DNA of 12,185 bases. It comes from Opitutus sp. GAS368. GTDB taxonomy: Bacteria; Verrucomicrobiota; Verrucomicrobiia; Opitutales; Opitutaceae. Position 1 is the stretch's first letter. The number at the start of each line of letters is the position of its first letter. Location of the stretch: positions 1 to 12,185 of the forward strand of contig CAMAXB010000063.1 of assembly GCA_945862035.1 (NCBI GenBank), in the 5' to 3' direction. The notes under the pieces are model-generated. The model was given only the letters and a program-made list of their open reading frames with translations. It was not told where the DNA came from and ran no database searches. Shown in pieces: positions 1-6,929 of this stretch. The position numbers were made by a program, and so were the translations under genes.

Positions 1-128
1 CCCGGGTCCTGATCGCAACCGACGATAACGCCAAGTACGGTGACACCATCGAGGTTCTCGATGAGGTTCGTAAGGCGCAAATTGAGCAGGTTTCGATCGA
101 GACCGTGTTCCGCCCCACGGGTAAATAA
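1..128 (+). CDS. exbD: ExbD/TolR-family biopolymer transport protein, C-terminal end (partial)
   Basis: The reading frame is open from the left edge and ends at TAA 126-128. It encodes about 41 residues, including IATDDNAKYGDTIEVLDEV and then a short strand-like end, VSIETVFRP. This matches the C-terminal periplasmic domain of ExbD/TolR proteins, where a D-x-x-x-x-Y-G motif is followed by a helix and a final beta strand. ExbD sits in the inner membrane with ExbB and uses the proton gradient to energise TonB. The next gene, 18 bases downstream on the same strand, encodes a TonB protein, which strongly supports the call. The N-terminal membrane helix with its key aspartate lies outside the window. 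TolR is the alternative, but the tonB neighbour favours ExbD. Confidence 0.88.
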   Translation, partial: RVLIATDDNAKYGDTIEVLDEVRKAQIEQVSIETVFRPTGK

Positions 129-146
129 TTCACCCCCCCAACTGGA

Positions 147-800
147 ATGAAAACAGACATTATTGTGGGTGTTCTCCTCTCCGCCTCTCTTCATGGCGGG
201 ATCCTCTTTGCCTCGTACCTTACGAAGAAGCAGGTCGCCGCTGCTGCTGTTGAGGAAGAGGAGGCCGTCATCGAGATCATGCAGATGCCGATCATCGAAC
301 CCGATGAGCCGGATGTGCCACCTGACGAGGCTCCGCCGGAGGAGATTGAGTACGTCCCGCCGCAGCAGGCTGACGTTCCCACGGCCAGCATCGACTCCGC
401 CTTCACGCAGCAGATCCAGCCGCCGCCGCCTTCCATGCAGCGTCCGTCCGGCCAGATGTCCATCCCCGCCGTTTCGACCGCGAAAGCGGCCTCCGGCATG
501 AAGGACCTCTTCGACCTCGCCAACCTTGATCAGGTCCCGCAGCCGCGTTACCAAGCCCAGCCGCAGTATCCTTTCGAGATGCGACGCGCCGGCATCACCG
601 GTGAGGTGGTGGTCGGATTCATCGTGGACAGCGAGGGTAAGGCCGTCGAGGTTTACGCCGTTCGCTCGACCCAGCGTGAGTTCGAAGCGGCCGCCATCCA
701 GGCGGTCGGCAAGTGGACCTTCCGGCCAGGTCGCAAAGGTGGCCGTGCGGTCAACACCCGCATGCAGGTGCCCATCGTGTTTAGCTTGAACGACCGTTAA
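147..800 (+). CDS. tonB: TonB-family energy transducer protein
   Basis: The 217-residue protein has the full TonB layout. An N-terminal membrane anchor (about residues 5-24) carries the SxxxH motif (S12, H16) that contacts ExbB/ExbD. A periplasmic linker (about 35-110) is acidic first (EEEE, many Pro-Glu and Pro-Asp pairs) and then Pro/Gln-rich. A C-terminal TonB_C domain follows (about 137-214), with YPFEMRRAGITGEVVVGFIV and the typical W-x-F-x-P signature (WTFRP, 190-194). The family transmits inner-membrane proton-motive force to outer-membrane TonB-dependent receptors. It lies 18 bases after exbD and 10 bases before the TPR gene, so it is co-transcribed. No clear ribosome binding site precedes the ATG; the start is chosen because it gives a complete anchor. 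The linker is Glu/Asp-Pro rich rather than the Lys-Pro type of Escherichia coli. Confidence 0.92.
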   Translation: MKTDIIVGVLLSASLHGGILFASYLTKKQVAAAAVEEEEAVIEIMQMPIIEPDEPDVPPDEAPPEEIEYVPPQQADVPTASIDSAFTQQIQPPPPSMQRPSGQMSIPAVSTAKAASGMKDLFDLANLDQVPQPRYQAQPQYPFEMRRAGITGEVVVGFIVDSEGKAVEVYAVRSTQREFEAAAIQAVGKWTFRPGRKGGRAVNTRMQVPIVFSLNDR

Positions 801-810
801 TCCGACCGTC

Positions 811-2208
811 ATGCCCACTCTTTTCCCGACTCTCTCCCGCCGCGCCAAGTCCGGTTTGCTCGCCGCCCTCCTCGCGGTGGGCCTGCCAGCCATGGTGACT
901 GGCCAGCAAGCCCCTGCTCCCGCCGGTCCCGTCAAGGAATTCTCCGAGGCCGTCTCGAAGGAACTTTCCAAGATGCGCGAGTTCTTCGACGCGCAGAACT
1001 TTGATGGAGCCCTGGTTCTCATCAATTCGTTGCTGCCCGCGACCGGACCTGAGAGCTACGACCGGGCTTGGCTGTCCCAGACGAAGGCCCAGATCCTTCT
1101 GCAGAAGGGTCAGTACGCGGAGGCCATCCCGCCGCTTGAACTGATGATCACCCTCTCGGACAAGCATGCCTTCTTCGAGAAGGGGCAGGTCACCGAGTAC
1201 GTATTCTATCTGGCCCAGCTCTATTTCCAGGAGGCATCCAATGCTGCAAATGGAACAGTCGCCCAGCGCAAGCCGCTCGCGACGAAGACTGCGGGGTATA
1301 TTCAGCGGTGGCTTCGGGATAATCCGGGAACCAATATCGACAATCACGTCGCGGCCGCTTCGATCCTCTACAATCTGGCGGTTTTCGATGCAGACAATCC
1401 TGATAAGGAGCTGCTGAATGTCGCTCTGGCGGAGGCCGATCGTGGTCTGTACATGACGCCGCAGCCGAAGGATGCCCTTTACCTCCTCAAGTTGGCCGTC
1501 CTCACGCAGGCGGGTAATCTGAAGGACGCAACCGAGCTCCTCGAGCTTCTGCTGGTCAAGGACCCGACGAACAAGCAGTACTGGCCACAGCTGGCCGCCA
1601 GCTACCTCGGCCTGGCCGGTGAGTCGAAGGTTCCGAATGAGCAATTTGAGCTCAATTTGCGGGCGATCCTGACGATCGAGCGCGCGCAGAAGCAGGGCCT
1701 GATGAATGCGCCCCGCGACAACTTCAACTTGGTCGGCCTTTACATCAACATGCAGAAGTTCGATTACGCGATCGACCTGCTGGAGAAAGGCCTTCGCGAC
1801 GGCGGGATCGAGAATCTCCAGCAAAATTGGGAATTCCTCGCTTCCTCCTATCAGCAGGTCAATAAGGACCTCAAGGCGATCGAAACGCTCGAGGCAGCAG
1901 CGAAGCTCTTCCCCGAGTCCGGTTCGCTCGAGTACCAAATCGCCAACATTTATTACTCGATGGATAAGGTTGGGGACGCCTTCCGTCACGCCCAAATCGC
2001 CCTGCAGAAGGGTAATCTTCCCCGTGTTCAGCAGGTTCGTGTGTTTGCCGGCTTTCTCGCCTACGAACTGAAGGAATTCGAGGCTGGCGAAACCATTCTC
2101 GAAGCCGCCGTGAAGGATGATCCCGACGCAAAGGATGCCGTCCGCCTCCTTCGCGCCATCAAAGATATCATCGCCGAACGCGAAGAAGCTCTCAAACCCA
2201 AGACCTGA
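811..2208 (+). CDS. Secreted tetratricopeptide-repeat protein
   Basis: The 465-residue protein starts with a signal peptide: a basic stretch RRAK near residue 10, a hydrophobic core (about 15-30, LLAALLAVGLPA) and likely cleavage near 31. The rest is almost wholly helical and built from degenerate TPR units. Examples are LSQTKAQILLQKGQYAEAI near the N-terminus, FNLVGLYINMQKFDYAIDLL in the middle, and LEYQIANIYYSMDKVGDAF followed by VFAGFLAYELKEFEAGETIL near the C-terminus. TPRs are protein-protein docking surfaces and no catalytic motif is visible. It sits inside the exbD-tonB operon, 10 bases after tonB and 36 before the next gene. I infer a periplasmic scaffold or partner for the TonB system, but the specific partner cannot be told from sequence. 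The family call (TPR) is firm; the role is not. Confidence 0.85.
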   Translation: MPTLFPTLSRRAKSGLLAALLAVGLPAMVTGQQAPAPAGPVKEFSEAVSKELSKMREFFDAQNFDGALVLINSLLPATGPESYDRAWLSQTKAQILLQKGQYAEAIPPLELMITLSDKHAFFEKGQVTEYVFYLAQLYFQEASNAANGTVAQRKPLATKTAGYIQRWLRDNPGTNIDNHVAAASILYNLAVFDADNPDKELLNVALAEADRGLYMTPQPKDALYLLKLAVLTQAGNLKDATELLELLLVKDPTNKQYWPQLAASYLGLAGESKVPNEQFELNLRAILTIERAQKQGLMNAPRDNFNLVGLYINMQKFDYAIDLLEKGLRDGGIENLQQNWEFLASSYQQVNKDLKAIETLEAAAKLFPESGSLEYQIANIYYSMDKVGDAFRHAQIALQKGNLPRVQQVRVFAGFLAYELKEFEAGETILEAAVKDDPDAKDAVRLLRAIKDIIAEREEALKPKT

Positions 2209-2244
2209 TCCACTTCCACACCCTCTCATCACACTCTTCAGAGC

Positions 2245-2793
2245 ATGAAAAAAGCATACATTCTCGGACCACTTATCGGCGTCCTCATCTTTGCCTTCTT
2301 CTATTGGAACTTCACCAAGGAGTTCGCCGTGAAGGAGCAGCAAAAAATTGCTGACGCCAAAGCCGTGCGCGAAGCCTCCCTCAAGAAAGAAGCCGCCGAC
2401 CGCAAGGTCGCCATTGATGCCGCCCTGATCCTCCAGGCGCAGCGCAAGAAGGATAAGGCCGAGCGCGAGGCCAAGGACGTCGCCGACAAGGAATACCGCC
2501 TCAAGATCACCGACGATCGCGACAAGGCATTTCGCGAGCAGGAGCGCCTGAGCAAGCAGGCCGAGCGTCTGGCCAAGGAAGTTGATACCGAAAAGGCGGC
2601 CATTGCGGAAATTGAGAAGCAGAAGGCCTTCGCCGTCGGCGAGGAGTCTTTCCTCCGTCAGTACGTCGGCCAGGCCGACGCCAATGCCAAGAGCCTCGAG
2701 GGTGTGCTGAAGGCGATTCAGGATGCCGACAACGCCCGCGTCGCCGCTGCCGCCGCTGCCGCCGCCGCCGAAGCCGCCGCGAAGAAAAAGTAA
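2245..2793 (+). CDS. Small membrane-anchored coiled-coil protein (first of a pair)
   Basis: I do not recognise a named family. The 182-residue protein has one N-terminal membrane helix (about residues 4-22, YILGPLIGVLIFAFFYW). A very long charged helix rich in Lys, Glu, Ala and Asp follows (about 28-130), then a tail of Ala runs ending in KKK. There is no cysteine and no catalytic motif. The expected topology is an anchor in the inner membrane with a rod projecting into the periplasm. It is fourth in the exbD-tonB-TPR operon. The next gene, 19 bases downstream, encodes a protein of almost the same length and design, so the two are probably ancient paralogues or partners in one coiled-coil complex. 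The Ala-rich tail is encoded by GCC/GCT triplet repeats (about 2743-2780). Function is unknown; a TolA-like or spacer role for the TonB system is speculation. Confidence 0.75.
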   Translation: MKKAYILGPLIGVLIFAFFYWNFTKEFAVKEQQKIADAKAVREASLKKEAADRKVAIDAALILQAQRKKDKAEREAKDVADKEYRLKITDDRDKAFREQERLSKQAERLAKEVDTEKAAIAEIEKQKAFAVGEESFLRQYVGQADANAKSLEGVLKAIQDADNARVAAAAAAAAAEAAAKKK

Positions 2794-2812
2794 CTCCTAA
2801 GCTTACGACGAC

Positions 2813-3352
2813 ATGAATAAGATCTACATCATCGCCCCCACGATCCTGCTGGCTATCTACATCTTTTTCTACCGCGGGTTCCTCGTGGAGAATGAGACGA
2901 AGGTTGCTCGGGTGGCACAGGAAAAGGCCGCCATCGTTGCCGCCGAGGCCGCCAAGAAGGCTGACACGGAGCGGAAGTCTCGTGAAGACACGGACAAGCG
3001 TGCCGCCGATCGCGCCGCCAAGGAAAAGGACGAGACCGAGAAGCGTCTGGCCAAGTACAATGCGGACAACAAGCGTATCCTTGACGACAAGTCCGGCTAC
3101 GAATCCGACACCCAGCGTTTTACCCGCATGATCGCCGATCTCGAGCGCGAGCTCGCAGGCCTGCGCACGCAGAAGGAAACGGTCAATCGTGAGAATCTTG
3201 AACTGCTGAAGAAGGTCGAACTCGCCCGCATCGCCAAGCGCAATGCCGAGCTCAACATTCAGCGCATGACGGAGATGATTTCCCGCCGTGCCGCGGCCAG
3301 TGCCCTGACTGCTCCGCCCCCGGCCCCGGTCGCTCCCGCGGGTCGTTCCTAA
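2813..3352 (+). CDS. Small membrane-anchored coiled-coil protein (second of a pair)
   Basis: The 179-residue protein opens with a single membrane helix (about residues 4-20, IYIIAPTILLAIYIFFY). A long charged helical rod follows (about 25-160), with heptad-like segments such as MIADLERELAGLRTQKETV. It ends in a Pro/Ala-rich flexible tail (about 163-179). The start resembles the preceding gene product: MKKAYILGPLIGVLIFAFFY against MNKIYIIAPTILLAIYIFFY. Both then run into Ala/Lys/Glu-rich helices, so they are likely paralogues. It is the last gene of the exbD-tonB operon; an intrinsic terminator begins 10 bases after its stop. I know no domain name for it. It could pair with the preceding protein, or with the TPR protein, as an envelope scaffold; this is inference from context only. 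Confidence 0.75.
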   Translation: MNKIYIIAPTILLAIYIFFYRGFLVENETKVARVAQEKAAIVAAEAAKKADTERKSREDTDKRAADRAAKEKDETEKRLAKYNADNKRILDDKSGYESDTQRFTRMIADLERELAGLRTQKETVNRENLELLKKVELARIAKRNAELNIQRMTEMISRRAAASALTAPPPAPVAPAGRS

Positions 3353-3362
3353 TTCAGTCGCT

Positions 3363-3385
3363 GAGCGCAGCGATGCGCTTTTTTT
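3363..3385 (+). terminator. Intrinsic terminator of the exbD-tonB operon
   Basis: The inverted repeat agcgca / tgcgct (3364-3369 and 3374-3379) closes a GCGA tetraloop of the stable GNRA type, with a further G-U pair at the base. Seven T residues follow (3379-3385). It lies 10 bases after the stop codon of the last operon gene, which is where a Rho-independent terminator is expected. Confidence 0.85.
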
Positions 3386-3390
3386 AACAT

Positions 3391-3420
3391 TACCCCGTGG
3401 ATCGCAAGGTCCCCGGGGTA
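3391..3420 (+). other. Stem-loop just upstream of the tRNA gene
   Basis: taccccg (3391-3397) is the exact reverse complement of cggggta (3414-3420), a 7-bp stem. Within it, ggat (3399-3402) can pair with gtcc (3409-3412) around a 6-base loop. A short aattt tract follows. It could be a second weak terminator or a leader structure in the tRNA precursor. No convincing separate promoter is visible in the 41 bases between the terminator and the tRNA. Its 3' arm repeats the start of the tRNA acceptor strand (cggggt). Confidence 0.4.
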
Positions 3421-3426
3421 AATTTT

Positions 3427-3503
<77 letters not shown>

Positions 3504-3508
3504 ATGAC

Positions 3509-3546
3509 GACCGCCGGCCTTCGAAAGGAGGGGGCGGTCTCTTTCT
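3509..3546 (+). terminator. Terminator of the tRNA-Pro gene
   Basis: gaccgcc (3509-3515) pairs perfectly with ggcggtc (3533-3539). Inside, cctt (3518-3521) can pair with aagg (3525-3528). A T-rich run tctttct (3540-3546) follows. The position, 6 bases after the CCA end, fits transcription termination of the tRNA. Confidence 0.7.
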
Positions 3547-3798
3547 GGGGACTCGGAGCGTGCCCTGTGATGATGCCAACGGAAGGTCGCCCACGGTCAT
3601 GGCTGGGCGCGTGGCGCGAGGGGCGGCGATTCTGGGGGAACCGCACGGCGCCACTGCGGCGCAGACCGGCTGAATCCCCATCGATTCGTCGGCGCTCGCG
3701 CGGAGCCTCGTGAGTTCCTCAAGGCGGCTTTACCTGGAGCTACTCCTCTGCAATGAACTCCGGAGGCGGCGCCCCAAGTGAGGGCATTGCCGAGGGGA
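3547..3798. other. Intergenic stretch without a recognisable gene
   Basis: About 250 bases lie between the tRNA terminator and the end of the - strand HTH-MBL gene. Short open frames exist on both strands, but their translations are Arg/Pro/Ala-rich and look like random GC-rich DNA. I see no integrase, repeat border or second tRNA, although tRNA 3' ends are common integration sites. A small 5-bp hairpin (gcgcc / ggcgc, 3648-3662) is the only structure noted and is probably chance. Confidence 0.5.
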
Positions 3799-3810
3799 AC
3801 CCTTGCTCGA

Positions 3811-4665
3811 TCAGGGTAACGATTTCACGAAGGGATTGTGGGCGCGCTCATTCGCCAGGGTGGTGAGCGGTCCGTGGCCCGGGGCCACGATCGTCTCCGG
3901 CGGCAGTTCTTCGAGGAGCCGTTGCAGGTGGGCGTTGAGGCGCCGATGGCAGTAGTAGGCGCCGCCCACGGATCCGGCGAAAAGAAGATCCCCTGAGACG
4001 AGGAGCGGCACCCCGCTGCGGGCCTCCTGGGAGCGGACGACGTAGCAGTGATGGGCCTCGGCATGACCTGGCGTGTCACGGACGGAGACTTCTAAGGCGT
4101 CAAAGCGCAGGGAGGTGCCTTCGCTGAGGGCGGTGGCGCCGGGGAGGCCGGCCCCGGCGGGTGCGAAGACCGGAACCCGACCAAAATCCGCCTGCAGGCC
4201 GGCCAATCCCCCGGTGTGTTCGGTTTCCCCGTGGGTGACAAAAATGGCGTCGAGCGCCCGAATTGCCGGTGGCCAGGCTCGACGCAGGGCCTCGGAGTCG
4301 TGCCCGGTGTCAAAGAGGATCCCCCGCGGGCTGCAGCAGTGGGCGACGATGTAGGCATTGGCCACCCCGATCCCATGGGTCATCCGTAGCGGGTAGAGGC
4401 AGAAAGGCAGCCCGCTGATTTCCGGCAAGGGGTAGTGACCGCTTGCGAGGGAGGAAAGGCCCTCCTCCCGCAGGCCCAGCACCGAGGCCAGGCGTGCGAG
4501 TTCTTCCCGGCTAAAATCGTAGCGGTAGTCGATGGCGTCACGCAGGCGGCCCAAGTCGATTCCCGCCAGCCGCGCAACCTCCGCTTGGGACAGGTCGGCG
4601 TGGCGAAGTGCCTTTTCCAGCACATCCCCAAGCTCGTCCTCCAACGGTGCGCGTTCAATGACCAC
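3811..4665 (-). CDS. XRE-type helix-turn-helix / metallo-beta-lactamase-fold fusion protein
   Basis: With a GTG start at 4665 the product has 284 residues. Residues about 12-70 look like an XRE/Cro helix-turn-helix (LSQAEVARLAGIDLGRLRDA, then SREELARLASVLGL). Residues about 88-284 are a metallo-beta-lactamase-fold domain. The first metal motif is H145-x-E147-x-E149-H150 (THGETEHTGG) instead of the usual HxHxDH. The other ligands are in place: H201 (TPGHAEAH), D226 (SGDLLF) and H264 (APGHGPLT). Glu at the second position recalls the diiron site of flavodiiron proteins (HxExDH), but no flavodoxin domain is present. A longer open frame reaches an ATG at 4788, but that would overlap pyrE and adds unhelpful sequence, so GTG is preferred. 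It is divergent from pyrE, 76 bases apart. Substrate and DNA target are unknown; a plain hydrolase with a structural N-terminal helix domain is the alternative. Confidence 0.8.
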   Translation of the reverse strand: MVIERAPLEDELGDVLEKALRHADLSQAEVARLAGIDLGRLRDAIDYRYDFSREELARLASVLGLREEGLSSLASGHYPLPEISGLPFCLYPLRMTHGIGVANAYIVAHCCSPRGILFDTGHDSEALRRAWPPAIRALDAIFVTHGETEHTGGLAGLQADFGRVPVFAPAGAGLPGATALSEGTSLRFDALEVSVRDTPGHAEAHHCYVVRSQEARSGVPLLVSGDLLFAGSVGGAYYCHRRLNAHLQRLLEELPPETIVAPGHGPLTTLANERAHNPFVKSLP

Positions 4666-4741
4666 CCAGTAAAGATGGGGGTTTGGCCGCCTATGGCAAA
4701 AAAAGTTTTGGTTTTCCGTCGGGAGTCGCTTCGCTGCCCCT

Positions 4742-5311
4742 ATGCAACCCACGCAAACCGAGGTTCTCGACATTTTCACCCGGACCAAGGCCCTCCTTCA
4801 GGGACACTTCGTGCTGCGCTCGGGTTTGCACAGCGCCCATTACTTCCAGTGTGCGCAGGTCTGCCAGCACATGGACGCCGTGACGCGTCTCTCCGAGTTG
4901 CTGCTGCAGAAGCTGACGCATCTCCAGTACACTACGGTTCTGGCCCCGGCCATGGGCGGCTTGGTCGTGGGGCAGGAGCTGGCCAGGCAGGCCGGGGTCC
5001 GCTACCTGTTCGCGGAGAAGGAAAACAACCTGCTGGTGATGCGCCGGGGCTTCAAACTTACCCTAGGTGAACGCGTTCTGATCGTGGAGGATGTCGTGAC
5101 CCGCGGGGGCCGGGTGCTCGAGTGCATTGAAATCATCCGCCAGGCCGGGGGCGTGCCGGTTGCGGTGGCCATGCTGGTGGATCGCAGCGCCGGCACGGCG
5201 CGCTTCGAGATCCCGGCGGTTTCGCTGCTTGAACTGAGTTTCCCGACCTACGGCGCTGACGCCGTGCCGGAGTGGCTGGCGGCGATCCCGGTCGAAAAGC
5301 CGGGCAGCTGA
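4742..5311 (+). CDS. pyrE: Orotate phosphoribosyltransferase
   Basis: This cytoplasmic enzyme joins orotate and PRPP to form orotidine monophosphate in pyrimidine synthesis. The 189-residue protein has the expected length. It shows the N-terminal substrate loop FVLRSGLHSAHYF (23-35) and the segment APAMGGLVVGQELA (68-81). The catalytic-loop region is AEKENNLLVMRRGFKL (91-106). The PRPP-binding signature is VLIVEDVVTRGGRVLE (112-127), containing the paired acidic residues E116-D117. It is a single gene, divergent from the HTH-MBL gene. No attenuator or PyrR-like site is obvious in the 76-base region between them. That region holds a run of seven A (near 4695), and the start is preceded by gcccct rather than a Shine-Dalgarno sequence. 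Confidence 0.93.
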   Translation: MQPTQTEVLDIFTRTKALLQGHFVLRSGLHSAHYFQCAQVCQHMDAVTRLSELLLQKLTHLQYTTVLAPAMGGLVVGQELARQAGVRYLFAEKENNLLVMRRGFKLTLGERVLIVEDVVTRGGRVLECIEIIRQAGGVPVAVAMLVDRSAGTARFEIPAVSLLELSFPTYGADAVPEWLAAIPVEKPGS

Positions 5312-5418
5312 GGGTCGTTTCGAGGTGGAACCGTGTCCTCAGCGCAATGGCCTGAGGCGTCCCTGATCAGCGATCCAAGACCTCGGGGAGGGGCCCGCCT
5401 GCGCTCCGGGGAGCCTCG

Positions 5419-5442
5419 GACCGGGATCAAACGGCCCCGGCC
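5419..5442 (-). terminator. Possible terminator hairpin after htrA
   Basis: On the - strand ggccggg (5442-5436) pairs with cccggtc (5425-5419), 7 bp with one G-U, around a 10-base loop and about 10 bases after the htrA stop. No T-run follows, so it is not a textbook intrinsic terminator. A second 6-bp hairpin, cctcag / ctgagg (5337-5357), lies on the pyrE side. The 140 bases between the convergent pyrE and htrA genes hold no gene. Confidence 0.3.
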
Positions 5443-5451
5443 TCGTCCTGT

Positions 5452-6870
5452 TCACCGCTCGACGACGACCACGAGGGAGCGGATGGCCCCTCGGGTGTAG
5501 ACATAGAGAAGATTCCGGCCGTCCCGCAGGGCTTCCCGGGCGCTGTCGGCGTCGGTCACGGGCCGACGATTAATCTCAAGGATGACCATACCCTCCGAGA
5601 AGAGTGCGGCATAGGGTGAGCTTGGCTCGACGGCGCTGACGGCGACGCCGCTGATGGTGCGGGGAATGCTGAGCTGGCGGCGGAGCTCATCCGAAAGCGG
5701 ATCCACGGTGATCCCCTCGAGTAGATTATTCTCCGTCAGACCTTCGCCGGGCACGGCGTCGAGCGTGGCCTTCACCACCACCTCCTCACCCTCGCGGATC
5801 ACCTGCAACGCGACCTCGGTGCCGGGCAGGAGCTGGGAAATCAGAAGGCGGATATCGTTCGAAGAGGAAACGATCCGCTCGTTGACCGACACAATCACGT
5901 CGCTGCGTTTCAGGCCCGCACGCTCGGCGGCGGTGTCGGGGACAACCTCAACGATCATGACGCCGCGGGTGTCTTTTTTGATCCCGAGGGCCTCGGCGAG
6001 TTCCGGGGTGAGGGGATCGACCTGCACGCCGAGCCGGCCGCGGGCGACCTTCCCGGTCTCAATCAGGCTGCGCATGATGCTGGCAGCGAGATTGACCGGC
6101 ACGGCAAAGCCGATGCCGATGTTGCCGCGAGAGGTGGAGAGGATGGCGCTGTTGATGCCGACGAGGCGCCCGCCGGCATCGACGAGGGCGCCGCCGGAAT
6201 TGCCCTGGTTGATTGCGGCGTCGGTCTGGATAAAGTCCTCATAGCCTTGGACATCATCGAGAATGCCCACGCTGCGACCCTTGGCAGAGACGATGCCCAT
6301 GGTCACGGTCTGCCCGATGCCCAAGGGATTTCCGACGGCAAAGACGACGTCGCCCACGCGGATGCGGTCACTGTCGGCGAGGGTAGCCGTTGGGAGGCCC
6401 TCGGCCTCGATCTTAATGATGGCGATGTCGGTCTTGGGGTCGGCGCCGATGACCTTGGCCTTGAACTCGCGCTCGTCGGAAAGCGAAACGTTGAGTTCGT
6501 CGGCGCCCTCGACGACGTGGTTGTTTGTGATGATGTAGCCGTCCGCCGTCACGATCACGCCCGAGCCGAGCCCTTCCTCGCGGGACTCGCGCTCCGGCGG
6601 GGCTTGGTCGCCAAACAGTTCACGAAAAAGGGGATTCATCTGGAGCCGCTGCCGCACGATCTTCGTCGAGTAGACTGAAACGACGGTCTTCTGGACCGGC
6701 TCGACGACGTCCGCGTAGCTGACGAGGCGGGCGCTGGCGGTCTGCACCAAGGGCGAGGCATCGATGGTGAGATCGAGCTTCTTGGCGTCCGATTGGGGCT
6801 GGGCGGAAGCGACGATGCCGGTCAGGGCCAGGACGAGGGGAAGGGCAGGGAGCCGGAAGCGCATGCTCAT
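5452..6870 (-). CDS. htrA: HtrA/DegP-like periplasmic serine protease with two PDZ domains
   Basis: The 472-residue product begins with a signal peptide (about 1-23, ending ASA). A trypsin-like protease domain (about 50-270) carries the catalytic triad: H118 in TNNHVV, D148 in KTDIAI and S225 in GNSGGA. PDZ1 spans about 277-370 and PDZ2 about 385-470. The second PDZ is more diverged, as usual. The family degrades or refolds damaged envelope proteins in the periplasm. The protease LA loop is short here (about 70-100), closer to DegQ/DegS lengths than to DegP. The gene is last of a - strand run behind lpxD and prs, 59 bases after the prs stop. An ATG two codons later (6864) is an alternative start. 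Control by an envelope-stress sigma factor is plausible for the family, but no site is visible. Confidence 0.92.
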   Translation of the reverse strand: MSMRFRLPALPLVLALTGIVASAQPQSDAKKLDLTIDASPLVQTASARLVSYADVVEPVQKTVVSVYSTKIVRQRLQMNPLFRELFGDQAPPERESREEGLGSGVIVTADGYIITNNHVVEGADELNVSLSDEREFKAKVIGADPKTDIAIIKIEAEGLPTATLADSDRIRVGDVVFAVGNPLGIGQTVTMGIVSAKGRSVGILDDVQGYEDFIQTDAAINQGNSGGALVDAGGRLVGINSAILSTSRGNIGIGFAVPVNLAASIMRSLIETGKVARGRLGVQVDPLTPELAEALGIKKDTRGVMIVEVVPDTAAERAGLKRSDVIVSVNERIVSSSNDIRLLISQLLPGTEVALQVIREGEEVVVKATLDAVPGEGLTENNLLEGITVDPLSDELRRQLSIPRTISGVAVSAVEPSSPYAALFSEGMVILEINRRPVTDADSAREALRDGRNLLYVYTRGAIRSLVVVVER

Positions 6871-6929
6871 AGGGGCTAAGCTGACAGAATCGGGCTCCGG
6901 GGCAACCGCCCGGGAGCGATTGGCCGGGC

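Noticed and set aside
781..2343. A 520-residue open frame on the - strand across the TPR gene
   Set aside because: It is the antisense of a real TPR gene with signal peptide and operon context. GC-rich codon use keeps the opposite strand open, and the translation shows no domain I know.
3504..3713. A short + strand frame after the tRNA
   Set aside because: It starts inside the terminator hairpin and its translation is Arg-rich with no family resemblance.
3504..3798. tRNA-Pro 3' end as an integration site for a mobile element
   Set aside because: No integrase, no direct repeat of the tRNA 3' end and no foreign-looking genes follow within the window.
4666..4788. N-terminal extension of the HTH-MBL protein to ATG 4788
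   Set aside because: It would overlap the pyrE start and adds 41 residues without family resemblance. The GTG at 4665 starts just before the HTH.
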